A stretch of 64,000 bases of DNA. It comes from Aridibacter sp965216195. GTDB lineage: Bacteria > Acidobacteriota > Blastocatellia > Pyrinomonadales > Pyrinomonadaceae. Shown here piece after piece: positions 25,754 to 34,201 of the stretch. Under the pieces are notes generated by a model. It made no database searches and was not told where the DNA came from. It saw only the letters and a list, made by a program, of their open reading frames with translations. Position numbers and translations under genes: made by a program. How positions within the stretch are numbered: position 1 is the stretch's first letter; every line of letters starts with the position of its first letter. Location of the stretch: positions 1,116,001-1,180,000 of the forward strand of contig OZ244151.1 in the NCBI GenBank assembly GCA_965216195.1, in the 5' to 3' direction.

Positions 25754-27037
25754 TCATTTCTTTTCCGCTACCGCGAAGTCTGCCTCCGCCTTCTCCTTAG
25801 ACACCATGTGTGCTGCGTCAAGCTTTCCGCGTTCCGCAGGGAATGCCTGAACCAAACCCATCGAAAGGTCACGGATTCCTCGCGCGATCACTCCGGTGTT
25901 GCCGGTTGCGGATGTGCCGCATGCTTTCATCGCATTTACCGCCACGCGGAAACAGGCTTCGGCGATTGCACCTTTTGACATACGCCATTGGCGAACTACC
26001 CGATCTTTCTCCAAAATTGGCGGATCGCTTGTTTCGAGTTCGAGTTGACGCTTGAGCCACAAATAGGCATCTTCTAGGTCGGCAGTCATTTCACCAACCA
26101 AAATCTGGTGCATCGGACTCATAATTATCGGTTCGCCGGTGTCTCCAAATTTCGCGTTTTTTAGACGATTAACCGCGTAATCATAAACCGCCTGAGCTCC
26201 GCCCAGATAAATTCCGGTTGCAGCGAGTTGGTTGCCGACAAACGTCCCGCGCGACATCTGCATCATTTTTAGAAACGCACCTTCAATCGCAAGCGAATCT
26301 TCGTCTTTTACAAAAACGTCTTTCAAATTTATGCCGTGAGTGGCGGTTCCGCGCATACCGATCGCATCCCATTTGTGACGCTCGGAAACTCCTTCGTCGT
26401 CTCTTCCGATAAAGAAAAGCGCCATGCCCTCAACGGTTTCCGTGCCCTCGATTTTTGCCGTGACAAGATACTCATCCGCGACGCCCGTCGCGCAGCCAAA
26501 AGATTTCACGCCGTTTATAATCCAGCCGCCATCCGTCTTTTTCGCTTCGGTCGTAATGGTCACGCGCGCCTTGCTTGTTTTGTTTGACTCCGATGCAAAA
26601 TTTGCGAGCCACATTCCTTTTTGCCCCATTTTTGTTAAGACTCGTTCGGCAAATGCTTTAACGACAGGCGTTTCTTCGTCGTTAAAAAGTCCCGCTTCGA
26701 TGGCTTCGAGCCCCAGGAGACCGCGAGACGCTGAGCTGCAATGGAAGAAGTAGGCGAGTGCGGTCGAAGGACACGCGGTTCCCATCGCAAAGCACGTAGC
26801 GGCGAGATCTCTCAAGGTTCCGCCCATTCCGCCAAACTCTTTCGGTACAATAACGCCCAGAAGCCCCGCGTCGCTTAGAGTCTTTATATGGGGTTTGTAA
26901 AATTCTGCTTTCTGGTCGGATTCCTCGGCGTGTTCCGCGAGGGACGGCAACACTTCCTCCACTTTTCGAGCGATTTCTTTTTCCGAATCGCTCATATTTT
27001 CGACCAAAAGTTCGCCTGTTAGTTTTGTTTCACTCAT
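25754..27037 (-). CDS. Acyl-CoA-dehydrogenase-fold flavoprotein (dehydrogenase or group D monooxygenase)
   Basis: 427 residues with the full ACAD layout: N-terminal helices (LPSLAEHAEESDQKAEFYKPHIKTLSDAGLLGVIVPKEFGG), middle beta domain (GWIINGVKSFGCATGVADEYLVTAKI), and C-terminal helical bundle (FVGNQLAATGIYLGGAQAVYDYAV). It lacks a clear catalytic Glu in the usual place, as do flavin-dependent monooxygenases of the HsaA/DszC type, which use FMN supplied by a reductase such as 10665. The two options cannot be separated by eye. It is in a minus-strand run downstream of MFS and VOC genes, separated from VOC by a REPIN-like element. Confidence 0.8.
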   Translation of the reverse strand: MSETKLTGELLVENMSDSEKEIARKVEEVLPSLAEHAEESDQKAEFYKPHIKTLSDAGLLGVIVPKEFGGMGGTLRDLAATCFAMGTACPSTALAYFFHCSSASRGLLGLEAIEAGLFNDEETPVVKAFAERVLTKMGQKGMWLANFASESNKTSKARVTITTEAKKTDGGWIINGVKSFGCATGVADEYLVTAKIEGTETVEGMALFFIGRDDEGVSERHKWDAIGMRGTATHGINLKDVFVKDEDSLAIEGAFLKMMQMSRGTFVGNQLAATGIYLGGAQAVYDYAVNRLKNAKFGDTGEPIIMSPMHQILVGEMTADLEDAYLWLKRQLELETSDPPILEKDRVVRQWRMSKGAIAEACFRVAVNAMKACGTSATGNTGVIARGIRDLSMGLVQAFPAERGKLDAAHMVSKEKAEADFAVAEKK

Positions 27038-27050
27038 AGTTTTGTTAAAT

Positions 27051-27261
27051 AACTTGCCACTAGATAAATTGCCACTAGCTTTAGCTAGTGGAGTATTTGG
27101 TAATGAATTATCCGGCTTTAGCCGAAAAACAATTTTGCTGCCTTTTTCCTGACTTCAGTCCAGACTACTGATCAACAAAAAACAATTGACTATTCAATTC
27201 ATTCGGCTAAAGCCTAGTTTAATGTTGCCTCCTGACCACTAGCTGAAGCTAGCGGCAAGTT
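27051..27261. mobile_element. REPIN/MITE-like element, second copy
   Basis: The left end AACTTGCCACTAG, repeated after a short insertion as ATTGCCACTAGCTTTAGCTAGTGG, mirrors the right end CCACTAGCTGAAGCTAGCGGCAAGTT (27236 to 27261). Internal GGCTTTAGCCG and CGGCTAAAGCC palindromes match those of the copy at 24783. No ORF. Confidence 0.8.
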
Positions 27262-27291
27262 ATAAATCTTCTCGGCTATCAGCAAATAGAT

Positions 27292-28179
27292 TTATTTTTC
27301 AACCACCTCAATCAACTCTCCACCCGCGGCTTTAGCTAAAAACGCACGACAGTTTCCGTGAAAAGGTCTTTCGATTCGGACGATGTCCGCGCTCAATTTG
27401 CCTGCCAAATTCTCAATATTCTCTGACAAAAATGTGTTCATCCAGTAGCCGGTTTTTGAGCCATCCGCGTTTGTTTGCTTGGCGCTTTCCCCTGGGACAT
27501 CCAGCTCAAGAAGCTCAACTTTTCCTGTCCAATTTCCATCGGAAGTAAGCGTTGCAAAATCGAGTTTATCCAATGTCGAAACACCGAGGAGTTTATCAAA
27601 CGGCGATCCCTTTGCCTGAAACTCGATCGAAACCCCTAAACCTAAAATCTCTCCGTAAAATTTCCGCGCCGTTTTCATCTCTGGCACAACCATCCCCGCC
27701 GTCGCAATCGCTTCGTTAAAAAACGGCTCTTCATCGGTCGGGTCACCGATTTGAATTATCGTTAAACGCTCGCCCGTCGAAGTATTCATCATCAACTCGC
27801 TCATGGGCTTTCCAACGTCGTAACTCAAAATTTCTGAAACCGGCTCTGCTCCGTGTTCTCTCAAGCGCTCAACCGCTTTTTCGATGTTGTTTGTGCGGTA
27901 ATTGAGCGTGACGATTCCATAATCAAACGCCCGCGAACTGTCACGAATTTGGGCAGTTGCGTTCCGATTTTCGATCAAGTCCACACATCCGAAATCTTCT
28001 CCCTCACGCGCAAAACGTGCGATTCGATGAGTTTTGCCCGATAGCGTCCAAAACGAGTCAGTCGTTTCCTCACCGACACAAACCAGTCCTAAACCACCCT
28101 CGTAAATCTTCCGCGATTCATCCAAGTCTGCGACGACCTGAACTACCGTTTTAATTGTTGAGACTAAAGCATTTCCCAT
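27292..28179 (-). CDS. Two-domain VOC (glyoxalase / extradiol dioxygenase-fold) protein
   Basis: 295 residues with two vicinal-oxygen-chelate modules: the first begins VSTIKTVVQVVADLDESRKIYEGGLGL and the second ATAGMVVPEMKTARKFYGEILGLGV. Each ends in a Glu-bearing strand (GCVDLIENR; VELLELD; GELIEVV). The classic 2-His-1-carboxylate set of extradiol dioxygenases is not clearly present, because the N-terminal strand has no His, so it may be a binding or isomerase-type member. It begins three bases after the MFS stop and is surely co-transcribed with it. Ring-cleavage is possible but unsupported by residues. Confidence 0.7.
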   Translation of the reverse strand: MGNALVSTIKTVVQVVADLDESRKIYEGGLGLVCVGEETTDSFWTLSGKTHRIARFAREGEDFGCVDLIENRNATAQIRDSSRAFDYGIVTLNYRTNNIEKAVERLREHGAEPVSEILSYDVGKPMSELMMNTSTGERLTIIQIGDPTDEEPFFNEAIATAGMVVPEMKTARKFYGEILGLGVSIEFQAKGSPFDKLLGVSTLDKLDFATLTSDGNWTGKVELLELDVPGESAKQTNADGSKTGYWMNTFLSENIENLAGKLSADIVRIERPFHGNCRAFLAKAAGGELIEVVEK

Positions 28180-28182
28180 AAG

Positions 28183-29511
28183 TTAACTTTCCGCCAAAAC
28201 ATCCCGCGGCATTTCCTTGTTTTCGATAAATGGACGCAAAATAAAACAAGCCGCGACCAAAATAAAATTTAAGAGTCCAACCAAAACAAACGCCATCTGC
28301 GGCGACCAATTGCTGTATAGAACTCCTCCGAGCCAGTTTAAAAGTATCTGCGAAAACGCCCCGCACAAACCAAAAAAACCTATAACCGATCCACGTATTT
28401 TCGCCGGTGCCTGCTGCGCAACCAAAACCTGGCTGGCGATCAAACCGGATATTTGAGCAACTCCAACCAAAATCATCAGGTATAAAACGGTTGTTTCAAG
28501 CGGGCTTTCGATAAAATAAAAAGAACAGTAGGCGATTCCGCCAAGAACCGAAGCGATAGCAAGCGCATCAACGCGATGCGATTTTCTTCCGATCAGATCA
28601 AACAGCCAACCAATTACAGGACCTAGAAACATCTGTGCCAAACCGCCAACGAGTAATATCAGTCCAGTTTTCGCAGAGGCGTCGGCGATGCTCATTCCCA
28701 ACCTTGATGACTCCTGCGTTAGCCAAAGAGAAAGGAAGGTGCCGACAACAAGCAAATCTCCCCGCGAGATAAACGCCGAAAAATATGAAAGAGCTATGCC
28801 CGGCTTTTTACTCTGTCCAAGCCCGTCCGCAAACAGCTTAAAAAAGCCCGGTTTTTCTTCGGTTTGAGTCGGCTTTCCCTTGTAAAGTGCTGCCCAAAGA
28901 ACTGCCGCAACAGCCAGCGAAATCGCGGCGATCACGAAATATGAGTTTCTCGTCGCCTCAAACTCCGCAAAACCCGAGTCTGCAAATATCTTGGGAAGGC
29001 GTTTGAGGAACAGAAGCGTAAACATCGCTCCAAATCCAACCATTACACCCTGAAACCCATTAACGACACCGCGCGATTTTGGAAGAATGTAGTCCGCCAA
29101 AAGCGTGGTCATCATCACCGTGATAAACGCCGCGCCTACGCCGGAGATCGAGTAGAAAACCAATAGCTGCGAAACATTCTGCGCAAAAGGGAAGAGCGCG
29201 AAACCAATTCCCAACGAGAGAAACCCAAACGCAACGACGAATCTACGCGAAATCTTGTCCGCCAGTACTCCGCCAATTCCAACGCTGAAAAGAACAATTA
29301 TTTCCCGAAAAGCTTGCAGATTTCCGGCGACCTCACCTTGCTCGTCAATCGGGATTTTCAAGACCGAGTTTAGGATTATGTCCTGCCCCAGACTTACAAA
29401 ACTCATCAAGGAAATCGCCGCAAACGTCAGAAAAAAGAATGCGACAAGATGCCTAATCTTTATGTTTTCCTGAAGCGAAAATTTCCGTTTCTTTTTGGTT
29501 TCTTCGGTCAT
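28183..29511 (-). CDS. MFS transporter, paralogue of the transporter half at 12871
   Basis: 442 residues, 12 predicted helices. VGIGGVLADKISRRFVVAFGFL and LGPVIGWLFDLIGRKSHRV are the two MFS loop motifs. Long matching stretches with the fused MFS (MTTLLADYILPKSRGVVNGFQG versus FATVIADYVVNRDRGKGTGFMG; SQVLVAQQAPAKIRGSVIGFFG versus SQTLIAQQAPKEIRGSVIGVFG) show recent duplication, but here no SDR domain follows. It heads the minus-strand operon 29511 to 23298. It probably moves a pathway substrate or product across the inner membrane. Confidence 0.9.
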   Translation of the reverse strand: MTEETKKKRKFSLQENIKIRHLVAFFFLTFAAISLMSFVSLGQDIILNSVLKIPIDEQGEVAGNLQAFREIIVLFSVGIGGVLADKISRRFVVAFGFLSLGIGFALFPFAQNVSQLLVFYSISGVGAAFITVMMTTLLADYILPKSRGVVNGFQGVMVGFGAMFTLLFLKRLPKIFADSGFAEFEATRNSYFVIAAISLAVAAVLWAALYKGKPTQTEEKPGFFKLFADGLGQSKKPGIALSYFSAFISRGDLLVVGTFLSLWLTQESSRLGMSIADASAKTGLILLVGGLAQMFLGPVIGWLFDLIGRKSHRVDALAIASVLGGIAYCSFYFIESPLETTVLYLMILVGVAQISGLIASQVLVAQQAPAKIRGSVIGFFGLCGAFSQILLNWLGGVLYSNWSPQMAFVLVGLLNFILVAACFILRPFIENKEMPRDVLAES

Positions 29512-29533
29512 TTGTAATATCTTTCCGAAACAA

Positions 29534-30169
29534 ATGGAAGGAACTTACAAATACTTTCTAAACGAAGAACCATCCGGAATAATCGAAAGATTTTCAATTA
29601 AAACGCGTCCCGATGGAAAAACCGAAACCGTCTCAGAGCGCGACGCATCAGATTTTGGAACCCAAATTTTCACAAAAGCGATACAAGATAACGACCTGTT
29701 TGAGCGGTTCGAGATTCGGATGCTCAACCAAAATAATCCCGAAGTTGCCGATGTTTGTGCTACCTACGAATTTTCAAACGGCTCGCTTTCTTTTGGTCGC
29801 GAGATTAACGGAGAATCCCAAGGCGACGAAACCATACAACTACCCGAAGACTGCGTCGTTTTTCCTCTTATGCGCTGTTTTCAAGGCGAAACGATTCTGA
29901 AAGTTGCCGATAGAAACAAACCAACAAATGTTCTTGTCCCCTCTATCGAAAATCCCGACGATCCCGGGGAACTACTTAAACCTACTTTTGACAAACGCAC
30001 CGCAAAAAAACTTGAAACCGATCCCGCTAACCACGCCACCGTTTACAACTATTTATCAAAACACTATTCCGAGAATTCAAAATTTTGGATCGACGAAAAC
30101 GGTACACTGGTCAAGTATGTTTTCCATCAATCGGAGGACACTGTCTGGACCGTCGAGCTTTCTCAATAA
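29534..30169 (+). CDS. Hypothetical beta-rich protein
   Basis: The ATG at 29534 is preferred to an upstream start at 29495, which would overlap the divergent MFS start. The 211 residues (MEGTYKYFLNEEPSGIIERFSIK...) show alternating beta strands and no signal peptide or membrane segment; the G-T-Y opening and strand pattern could be another lipocalin-like barrel. Cysteines in VADVCATYEF, PEDCVVF and MRCFQG are the only distinctive residues. No family was recognised. The 22-bp spacing to the MFS gene implies a shared divergent promoter, and it is followed by the degenerate transposase. Confidence 0.5.
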   Translation: MEGTYKYFLNEEPSGIIERFSIKTRPDGKTETVSERDASDFGTQIFTKAIQDNDLFERFEIRMLNQNNPEVADVCATYEFSNGSLSFGREINGESQGDETIQLPEDCVVFPLMRCFQGETILKVADRNKPTNVLVPSIENPDDPGELLKPTFDKRTAKKLETDPANHATVYNYLSKHYSENSKFWIDENGTLVKYVFHQSEDTVWTVELSQ

Positions 30170-30208
30170 GTTAATCCGGTTCAGCCGCACGGCGGCGTCA
30201 GAATTTAG

Positions 30209-30775
30209 CTACACGCGTAAGCGTGTAGGGCAGACCGCAACAAGCGAAATGCCTGTTTACAGGCGGCAGACTAACACTTCCACATATATTCATCTACATC
30301 TAATCCGTTCGCCTTTACCAAACTCTCAAACTCTTCTCTAAAGTCATACTTTGTGTGGTGCTCTTCTTGTTTACGGATGTAATTGCGTACCACTTCTACC
30401 TGAGATTCGCTCACCGTAAAAGCGCCATATCTTCTCTGCCATGCAAATTTGGGTCGTCCCAGTTCCTTAGCTTTCTTAGACGAATTCGCTTTTATATCTC
30501 TCAAAAAATCTGAAAATCTCACCGTCGGTGGTGCTTTAACCAATAAATGCACGTGATCGTGAATCCCGTTTATTTCCAATGCGATTCCACCAAGCCCGCG
30601 CACCGTACCGCCGAGATACTAGTGCAATTTTTGTTTCATTTCATCCGTTATTAAAGGCAAACGTCCTTGGGTGCAAAAAACGATGTGATAAAGAAAATTT
30701 TGTAGGACATTTTTCTTTCGCCTGTAAACAGACTCCCAATTTTTGTATAAGCCTTCTACACGCTTACGCGTGTAG
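30209..30775. mobile_element. RAYT/IS200-like element bounded by REP palindromes
   Basis: CTACACGC-GTAA-GCGTGTAG at 30209 to 30228 is repeated in inverted orientation at 30756 to 30775. Inner CCTGTTTACAGG (30252) and CCTGTAAACAG (30721) motifs also pair. The enclosed transposase remnant is on the minus strand. Such flanking REP hairpins are the substrates of REP-associated tyrosine transposases. Confidence 0.8.
30271..30710 (-). pseudogene. Degenerate REP-associated tyrosine transposase (Y1/HUH, IS200-like)
   Basis: The N-terminal part reads YHIVFCTQGRLPLIT, a hallmark of IS200/RAYT transposases, then hits an in-frame TAG at 30619 to 30621. The same frame continues with GGIALEINGIHDHVHLLVK (HUH motif HVH) and WQRRYGAFTVSESQVEVVRNYIRKQEEHH (catalytic Tyr helix). 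At the 5' end the only suitable ATG (ATGTCCTAC) is out of frame with the rest, so there is also a frameshift next to the start. Two independent lesions make it inactive. It may have mobilised REP or REPIN sequences in this island in the past. Confidence 0.85.
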
Positions 30776-30850
30776 CTTAACTCTGGCGTCCGCAAGCGGA
30801 CTGCCAAACAACACTTATATCCCTGACCACTGTAAGCCGTAAGATATATT

Positions 30851-30939
30851 TGCTAACTGCTAACTGCTAACTGCTAACTGCTAACTGCTAACTGCTAACT
30901 GCTAGCTGCTAACTGCTAACTACTAACTACTAACTGCTT
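30851..30939. repeat. Heptanucleotide repeat TGCTAAC
   Basis: About twelve units of TGCTAAC. On the minus strand it supplies the last codons and TAG stop of RCCR-like paralogue 3. Confidence 0.95.
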
Positions 30940-31745
30940 CTATCTCCACCCCAAAGTCCTCGCACCAACTTATCCGTTAACTTTTTTCCGTAAAGATTTT
31001 CAACGACAATATTTGCCGGGTCGAGTTCCGCCGTGTTTCGACGAATCGCCAAATCCTGAGCCGCCAAAGCCTCGCGTTTTTCCTCCGGGACCGGGTCTTC
31101 CTCTTTCGACCAGCCAATCCAACGGTCAAAAAACTCAACCGCGGCTTCTTCAAAAGTCTCGACCGTTCCTTTCGTTTCCGGCTGCGCGATGAACGTAAAC
31201 CCGCCCGCCGATATTGCTTCACGAACGTATGTGCTCTGAGAAATAAACGGCTTAAACCGTTTATCATCATTGAGTTTTAGGAACTGTTCATTAGAAGGAG
31301 CGAGATATTTATCGAGATACTCCGGGTGCACCGTCGTGTGTTTGCGCGGAATATAGTCGAGTAAAAAGAAGAAAACGGGAAACGTACCGCAAGCCATCGC
31401 CAGATGCGGTAGATAGGTATGCGATTTCATCCACATCGTGATGTGGAGGTTGCAAAAACTCTGCGACGCATTTTCAACGTAGCTGCAAACTCCCCAGTCA
31501 ACTTCTTCCGATGTAAAACCCTTAAGATTTCCGTGTGCTGTTTTATCGAGCGAATGATACGGCTGGAGCGGAACCGTTGATTGGTCAATTTGCAGATCAG
31601 GGAACCGGTTTTCAATTTTCGCCCAAAGTTTGTCCTGAATTCCTCTCAGATTACCGAAAACCTCCGTGGTGTCGATATCAGGGCGTTCGGCAATTAAATC
31701 CTTGACAGACTTCAAGTTATCTTCTTTGGCTGCGGCGTTACTCAT
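30930..31745 (-). CDS. RCCR-like protein, paralogue 3
   Basis: 271 residues, colinear with paralogue 1: WGVCSYVENASQSFCNLHITMW, LPHLAMACGTF, LLDYIPRKHTTVHPEYLDKYL (P-R-K...P-x-Y-L core as in plant RCCR), STYVREAIS (plant LFVRSAFS), EFFDRWIGW, and the tail AAQDLAIRR...NLYGKKLTDKLVRG. The residue at the plant Glu154 position is Ala. It is monocistronic, with its own operator (31762 to 31783) about 17 bp upstream of the ATG, so it may be the most directly regulated member. Its last residues (Ser-Ser-stop) come from a TGCTAAC tandem repeat. Confidence 0.8.
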   Translation of the reverse strand: MSNAAAKEDNLKSVKDLIAERPDIDTTEVFGNLRGIQDKLWAKIENRFPDLQIDQSTVPLQPYHSLDKTAHGNLKGFTSEEVDWGVCSYVENASQSFCNLHITMWMKSHTYLPHLAMACGTFPVFFFLLDYIPRKHTTVHPEYLDKYLAPSNEQFLKLNDDKRFKPFISQSTYVREAISAGGFTFIAQPETKGTVETFEEAAVEFFDRWIGWSKEEDPVPEEKREALAAQDLAIRRNTAELDPANIVVENLYGKKLTDKLVRGLWGGDRSS

Positions 31746-31761
31746 ACCAGTTTCTCCTAAT

Positions 31762-31783
31762 TTGTTATATGTTTATAACATAT
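31762..31783. promoter_or_regulatory. Island operator site 2, upstream of RCCR-like paralogue 3
   Basis: TTTGTTAT-ATGTTT-ATAACATA has the same 8-6-8 layout as site 1 with one mismatch between the arms. The core TGTTATA-TGTT-TATAACA is a perfect palindrome. It overlaps the likely promoter of the minus-strand gene. The rest of the 31746 to 32048 gap shows only an ATAAC-AA-GTTAT palindrome near 31865 and no ORF. Confidence 0.7.
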
Positions 31784-32048
31784 TACACTTAAACCCTTAG
31801 AAAACAAAAAGAAAACTAACCTGAACATTGCACGAAGGACGGGCATAGCGACCGCAACCTTATGCTTAATAACAAGTTATAAGAAAATAGGGCATTTACA
31901 GTTTGTACCGGAATGGTTTTCCAAAAAATATGGCTTCGAATCTTGAACAAAATAGCTCAAGGCTTAAAATAATTAGGCCATTCGCGATTTTGTCCAAGCT
32001 TCTTTGCCATATTTCCCGGAAATTCCATCCCTTCGAGCAATATTCAGG

Positions 32049-33482
32049 CTAATTATTTTCGCTAATTTCTTTCGCCAGCTTGTGACCTAAGAATCTACCG
32101 AGTCCGATTGCGGGTGTTATCAGCATTCCGGAGCAAAAAGCTTCGCCATTCATCACGCCCGCGCCCAATACTTCACCAATTGCGTATAGGTTTTTGATCG
32201 GGTCACCATTTTCTTTAACGACGCAAAGATCTTTGTTAACTGCCAAACCACCGAAGGTCACAAGTGTCGAGCCGTGGGTAAGAAGCGCGTAAAATGGGGC
32301 TTTTTCTATTTTGAAATCAAGATATTTACGTCCGAAAGCATCTTGCTTCATTGCCGCACCCGCATTATAGTTTTCAACGCTCTCGCTCAAGTTAGATTCG
32401 TCGAGCCCGGTCTTTTGGGCTAACTCCACAATACTGTCCGCCTGCCATATAACTTCTTCCTCAAGCGATTTACCGCGGAGCGTTTCGGCATCCCAGTCCC
32501 GTACAAGCGGTTCATCGTCATCTATTGAGGCGTCATCAAAGATCATCCAAAACTTTTGCTCCGCCTGCTTCATAACGAAATGCTCGCGCTTATCGGCGCT
32601 CGGTTCATCTTCATTCATAAACCTTCTGCCAAAAGAGTTTACGTAGATTTCACGCGGCCTTCGATACACTGAGGTGTAAACCAACGCCCAGGCGTCCCAC
32701 CAATCGGAACGCCCTCCGCCCGGTTCGAGTTCGATCCCTCCGAGTGTTACAAAATGATTCTCAGCATTGTGAAATTTTGCGCCTTGCTCTAAAGAGATCG
32801 CGATTCCATCGCCGGTGGAGGTGTAGCGGGTTGTGCTAACGAGATTTTCGACGGTTGGCGTGACACTTTTAAAGAATTTGGCATTTGAACCGTATCCTCC
32901 GGTGGCAAGAACGACCGCTTTCCCAAAACGCTCAGTTTCGCCACAGCGGTCTCGAATACGAACGCCAGTAATTTCATTATTATCAGCGATTAGGGCGATT
33001 ACTTCATGTTTTAGTTTAACTTCTATACGGCCACCCGCTACGTGCTTTTCCCACGCCGGAAGCATTGCTTTTATTATCGATTTACCGGCGTCTTTTCCAA
33101 AGACGGTTCGAGGGCTTGAATAAGCCTCGTGTCCATACATGATTTTTGGAGTTTCGTCGTCGAATTCGAAACCGAGTTCGTCGAGCCAATCGAGAGCCCT
33201 TGGGTTTTGCTCAGCGGCGAGTCTCATTATTGGGTTATCGGCAGATCCTTTGCTGATTCGTAAGATGTCTTCGATGTGGTTTTCCGCAGAATCCTCAATT
33301 CCCCGAGACTTTTGCCTTTTTGTACCACCTCCACTCATGTGACCGCCGGTGATATGCAATGTTCCGCCGACTTCATTAGATTTATCTAAGACGAGGACGC
33401 TTGCGCCGTTTTCAGCCGCGGAGATTGCACACGGCATTCCAGCTGTTCCGGCACCAACAATAATTAAGTCCCACTGTTTCAT
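32049..33482 (-). CDS. FAD-dependent fumarate-reductase/ketosteroid-dehydrogenase-type flavoprotein
   Basis: 477 residues. DLIIVGAGTAGMPCAISAAENG is the FAD motif; VVLATGGYGSN, THGSTLVTFGGLAVN and NLYAIGEVLGAGVMNG...CSGMLITPAIGLGRFLG are the conserved C-terminal FAD loop of the succinate dehydrogenase/fumarate reductase flavoprotein family. No signal peptide or haem domain, so it is a cytosolic single-subunit enzyme like urocanate reductase or 3-ketosteroid dehydrogenase, which add or remove hydrogen at an activated C=C. It overlaps the methylesterase-like gene by ATGA and so is its partner. Reduction of a vinyl, alkylidene or maleimide-type double bond would fit the island; unproven. Confidence 0.82.
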   Translation of the reverse strand: MKQWDLIIVGAGTAGMPCAISAAENGASVLVLDKSNEVGGTLHITGGHMSGGGTKRQKSRGIEDSAENHIEDILRISKGSADNPIMRLAAEQNPRALDWLDELGFEFDDETPKIMYGHEAYSSPRTVFGKDAGKSIIKAMLPAWEKHVAGGRIEVKLKHEVIALIADNNEITGVRIRDRCGETERFGKAVVLATGGYGSNAKFFKSVTPTVENLVSTTRYTSTGDGIAISLEQGAKFHNAENHFVTLGGIELEPGGGRSDWWDAWALVYTSVYRRPREIYVNSFGRRFMNEDEPSADKREHFVMKQAEQKFWMIFDDASIDDDEPLVRDWDAETLRGKSLEEEVIWQADSIVELAQKTGLDESNLSESVENYNAGAAMKQDAFGRKYLDFKIEKAPFYALLTHGSTLVTFGGLAVNKDLCVVKENGDPIKNLYAIGEVLGAGVMNGEAFCSGMLITPAIGLGRFLGHKLAKEISENN

Positions 33483-34192
33483 AGGTTTAGGAGAACATCC
33501 GCGACGAGTTCCGGATGCGACAAGGGAGCATCGTGCCCAGCGTCGATCAATTGATAGTAGACTTCTTCTTCATAAAACCGTTTGCGGGTGAAACTTGCGG
33601 GAAAAACTGGGGGAGTTTTTTCGCAAAACACATACGTATGGGGAATTCTCAAGGAATTCTCAATCGTTATGGGTTCAAACGAGGGGTTTGTAGGCACGGG
33701 TGTCAGTCGTTTGTTGATCCATTGGGCCTCGTCTTCCGAAAAATCTTCGTTTGGTGTTATAGGAATTGGTGCGACCATTGAATTCCGCTCTGGTTCACCA
33801 AACTTCTTTCTCACATCGGACGGAATTACATCGATCGCTCGTTCGCCGTTTTGCAAGACCGGGGCGTCTAAAAATACAATGTTTGAAACCCGTTTGGCGG
33901 ACGTCTCGGCAACCGCCTGAGCAACGATTCCGCCCTGGCTGTGCCCGACGAGAATTAAATCTTTCAACTCCTTTTCTTTGATCATATTTACGACGTCGTT
34001 CGTCCAGACTTTGAGCGTGATATCCGGTGAATTCAGGTGCGATTTGTTGCCAGCCCCTGTTAAATCGGGCGCATACGACCTGCGTCCATTCTCACTTAGA
34101 ATCTTTTGCACCTTGCGCCAGGACCAGCCGCCGCGGAAAGCACCGTGGAGGAGTACGAAAGGGGGTGGGTGTTGGGTGTCGGATTTAGTCAT
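33479..34192 (-). CDS. Plant methylesterase (MES/HNL)-like alpha/beta hydrolase
   Basis: Start set at 34192 (MTKSDTQ); the longer ORF is only the adjacent repeat read through. 237 residues: FVLLHGAFRGGWSWRKV, YAPDLTGAG, DLILVGHSQGGIVAQAVAE (nucleophile Ser in G-H-S-Q-G), a cap region, and AGHDAPLSHPE with the catalytic His. The opening motif and compact cap match the EstC/MES/hydroxynitrile-lyase group. In plants MES16 removes the C13-2 methyl ester from phyllobilins. The upstream DNA is replaced by a 164-bp tandem array beginning 10 bases before the ATG, so any promoter must lie in or beyond it. Hydrolase call firm, ester substrate inferred. Confidence 0.8.
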   Translation of the reverse strand: MTKSDTQHPPPFVLLHGAFRGGWSWRKVQKILSENGRRSYAPDLTGAGNKSHLNSPDITLKVWTNDVVNMIKEKELKDLILVGHSQGGIVAQAVAETSAKRVSNIVFLDAPVLQNGERAIDVIPSDVRKKFGEPERNSMVAPIPITPNEDFSEDEAQWINKRLTPVPTNPSFEPITIENSLRIPHTYVFCEKTPPVFPASFTRKRFYEEEVYYQLIDAGHDAPLSHPELVADVLLNL

Positions 34193-34201
34193 TGTCGGAA
34201 T

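Noticed and set aside
25754..33482. Steroid degradation cluster (HsaA/KstD-like genes)
   Set aside because: Only the loose families match; no Mce, KshA/KstD pair, HsaC or acyl-CoA ligase genes are present.
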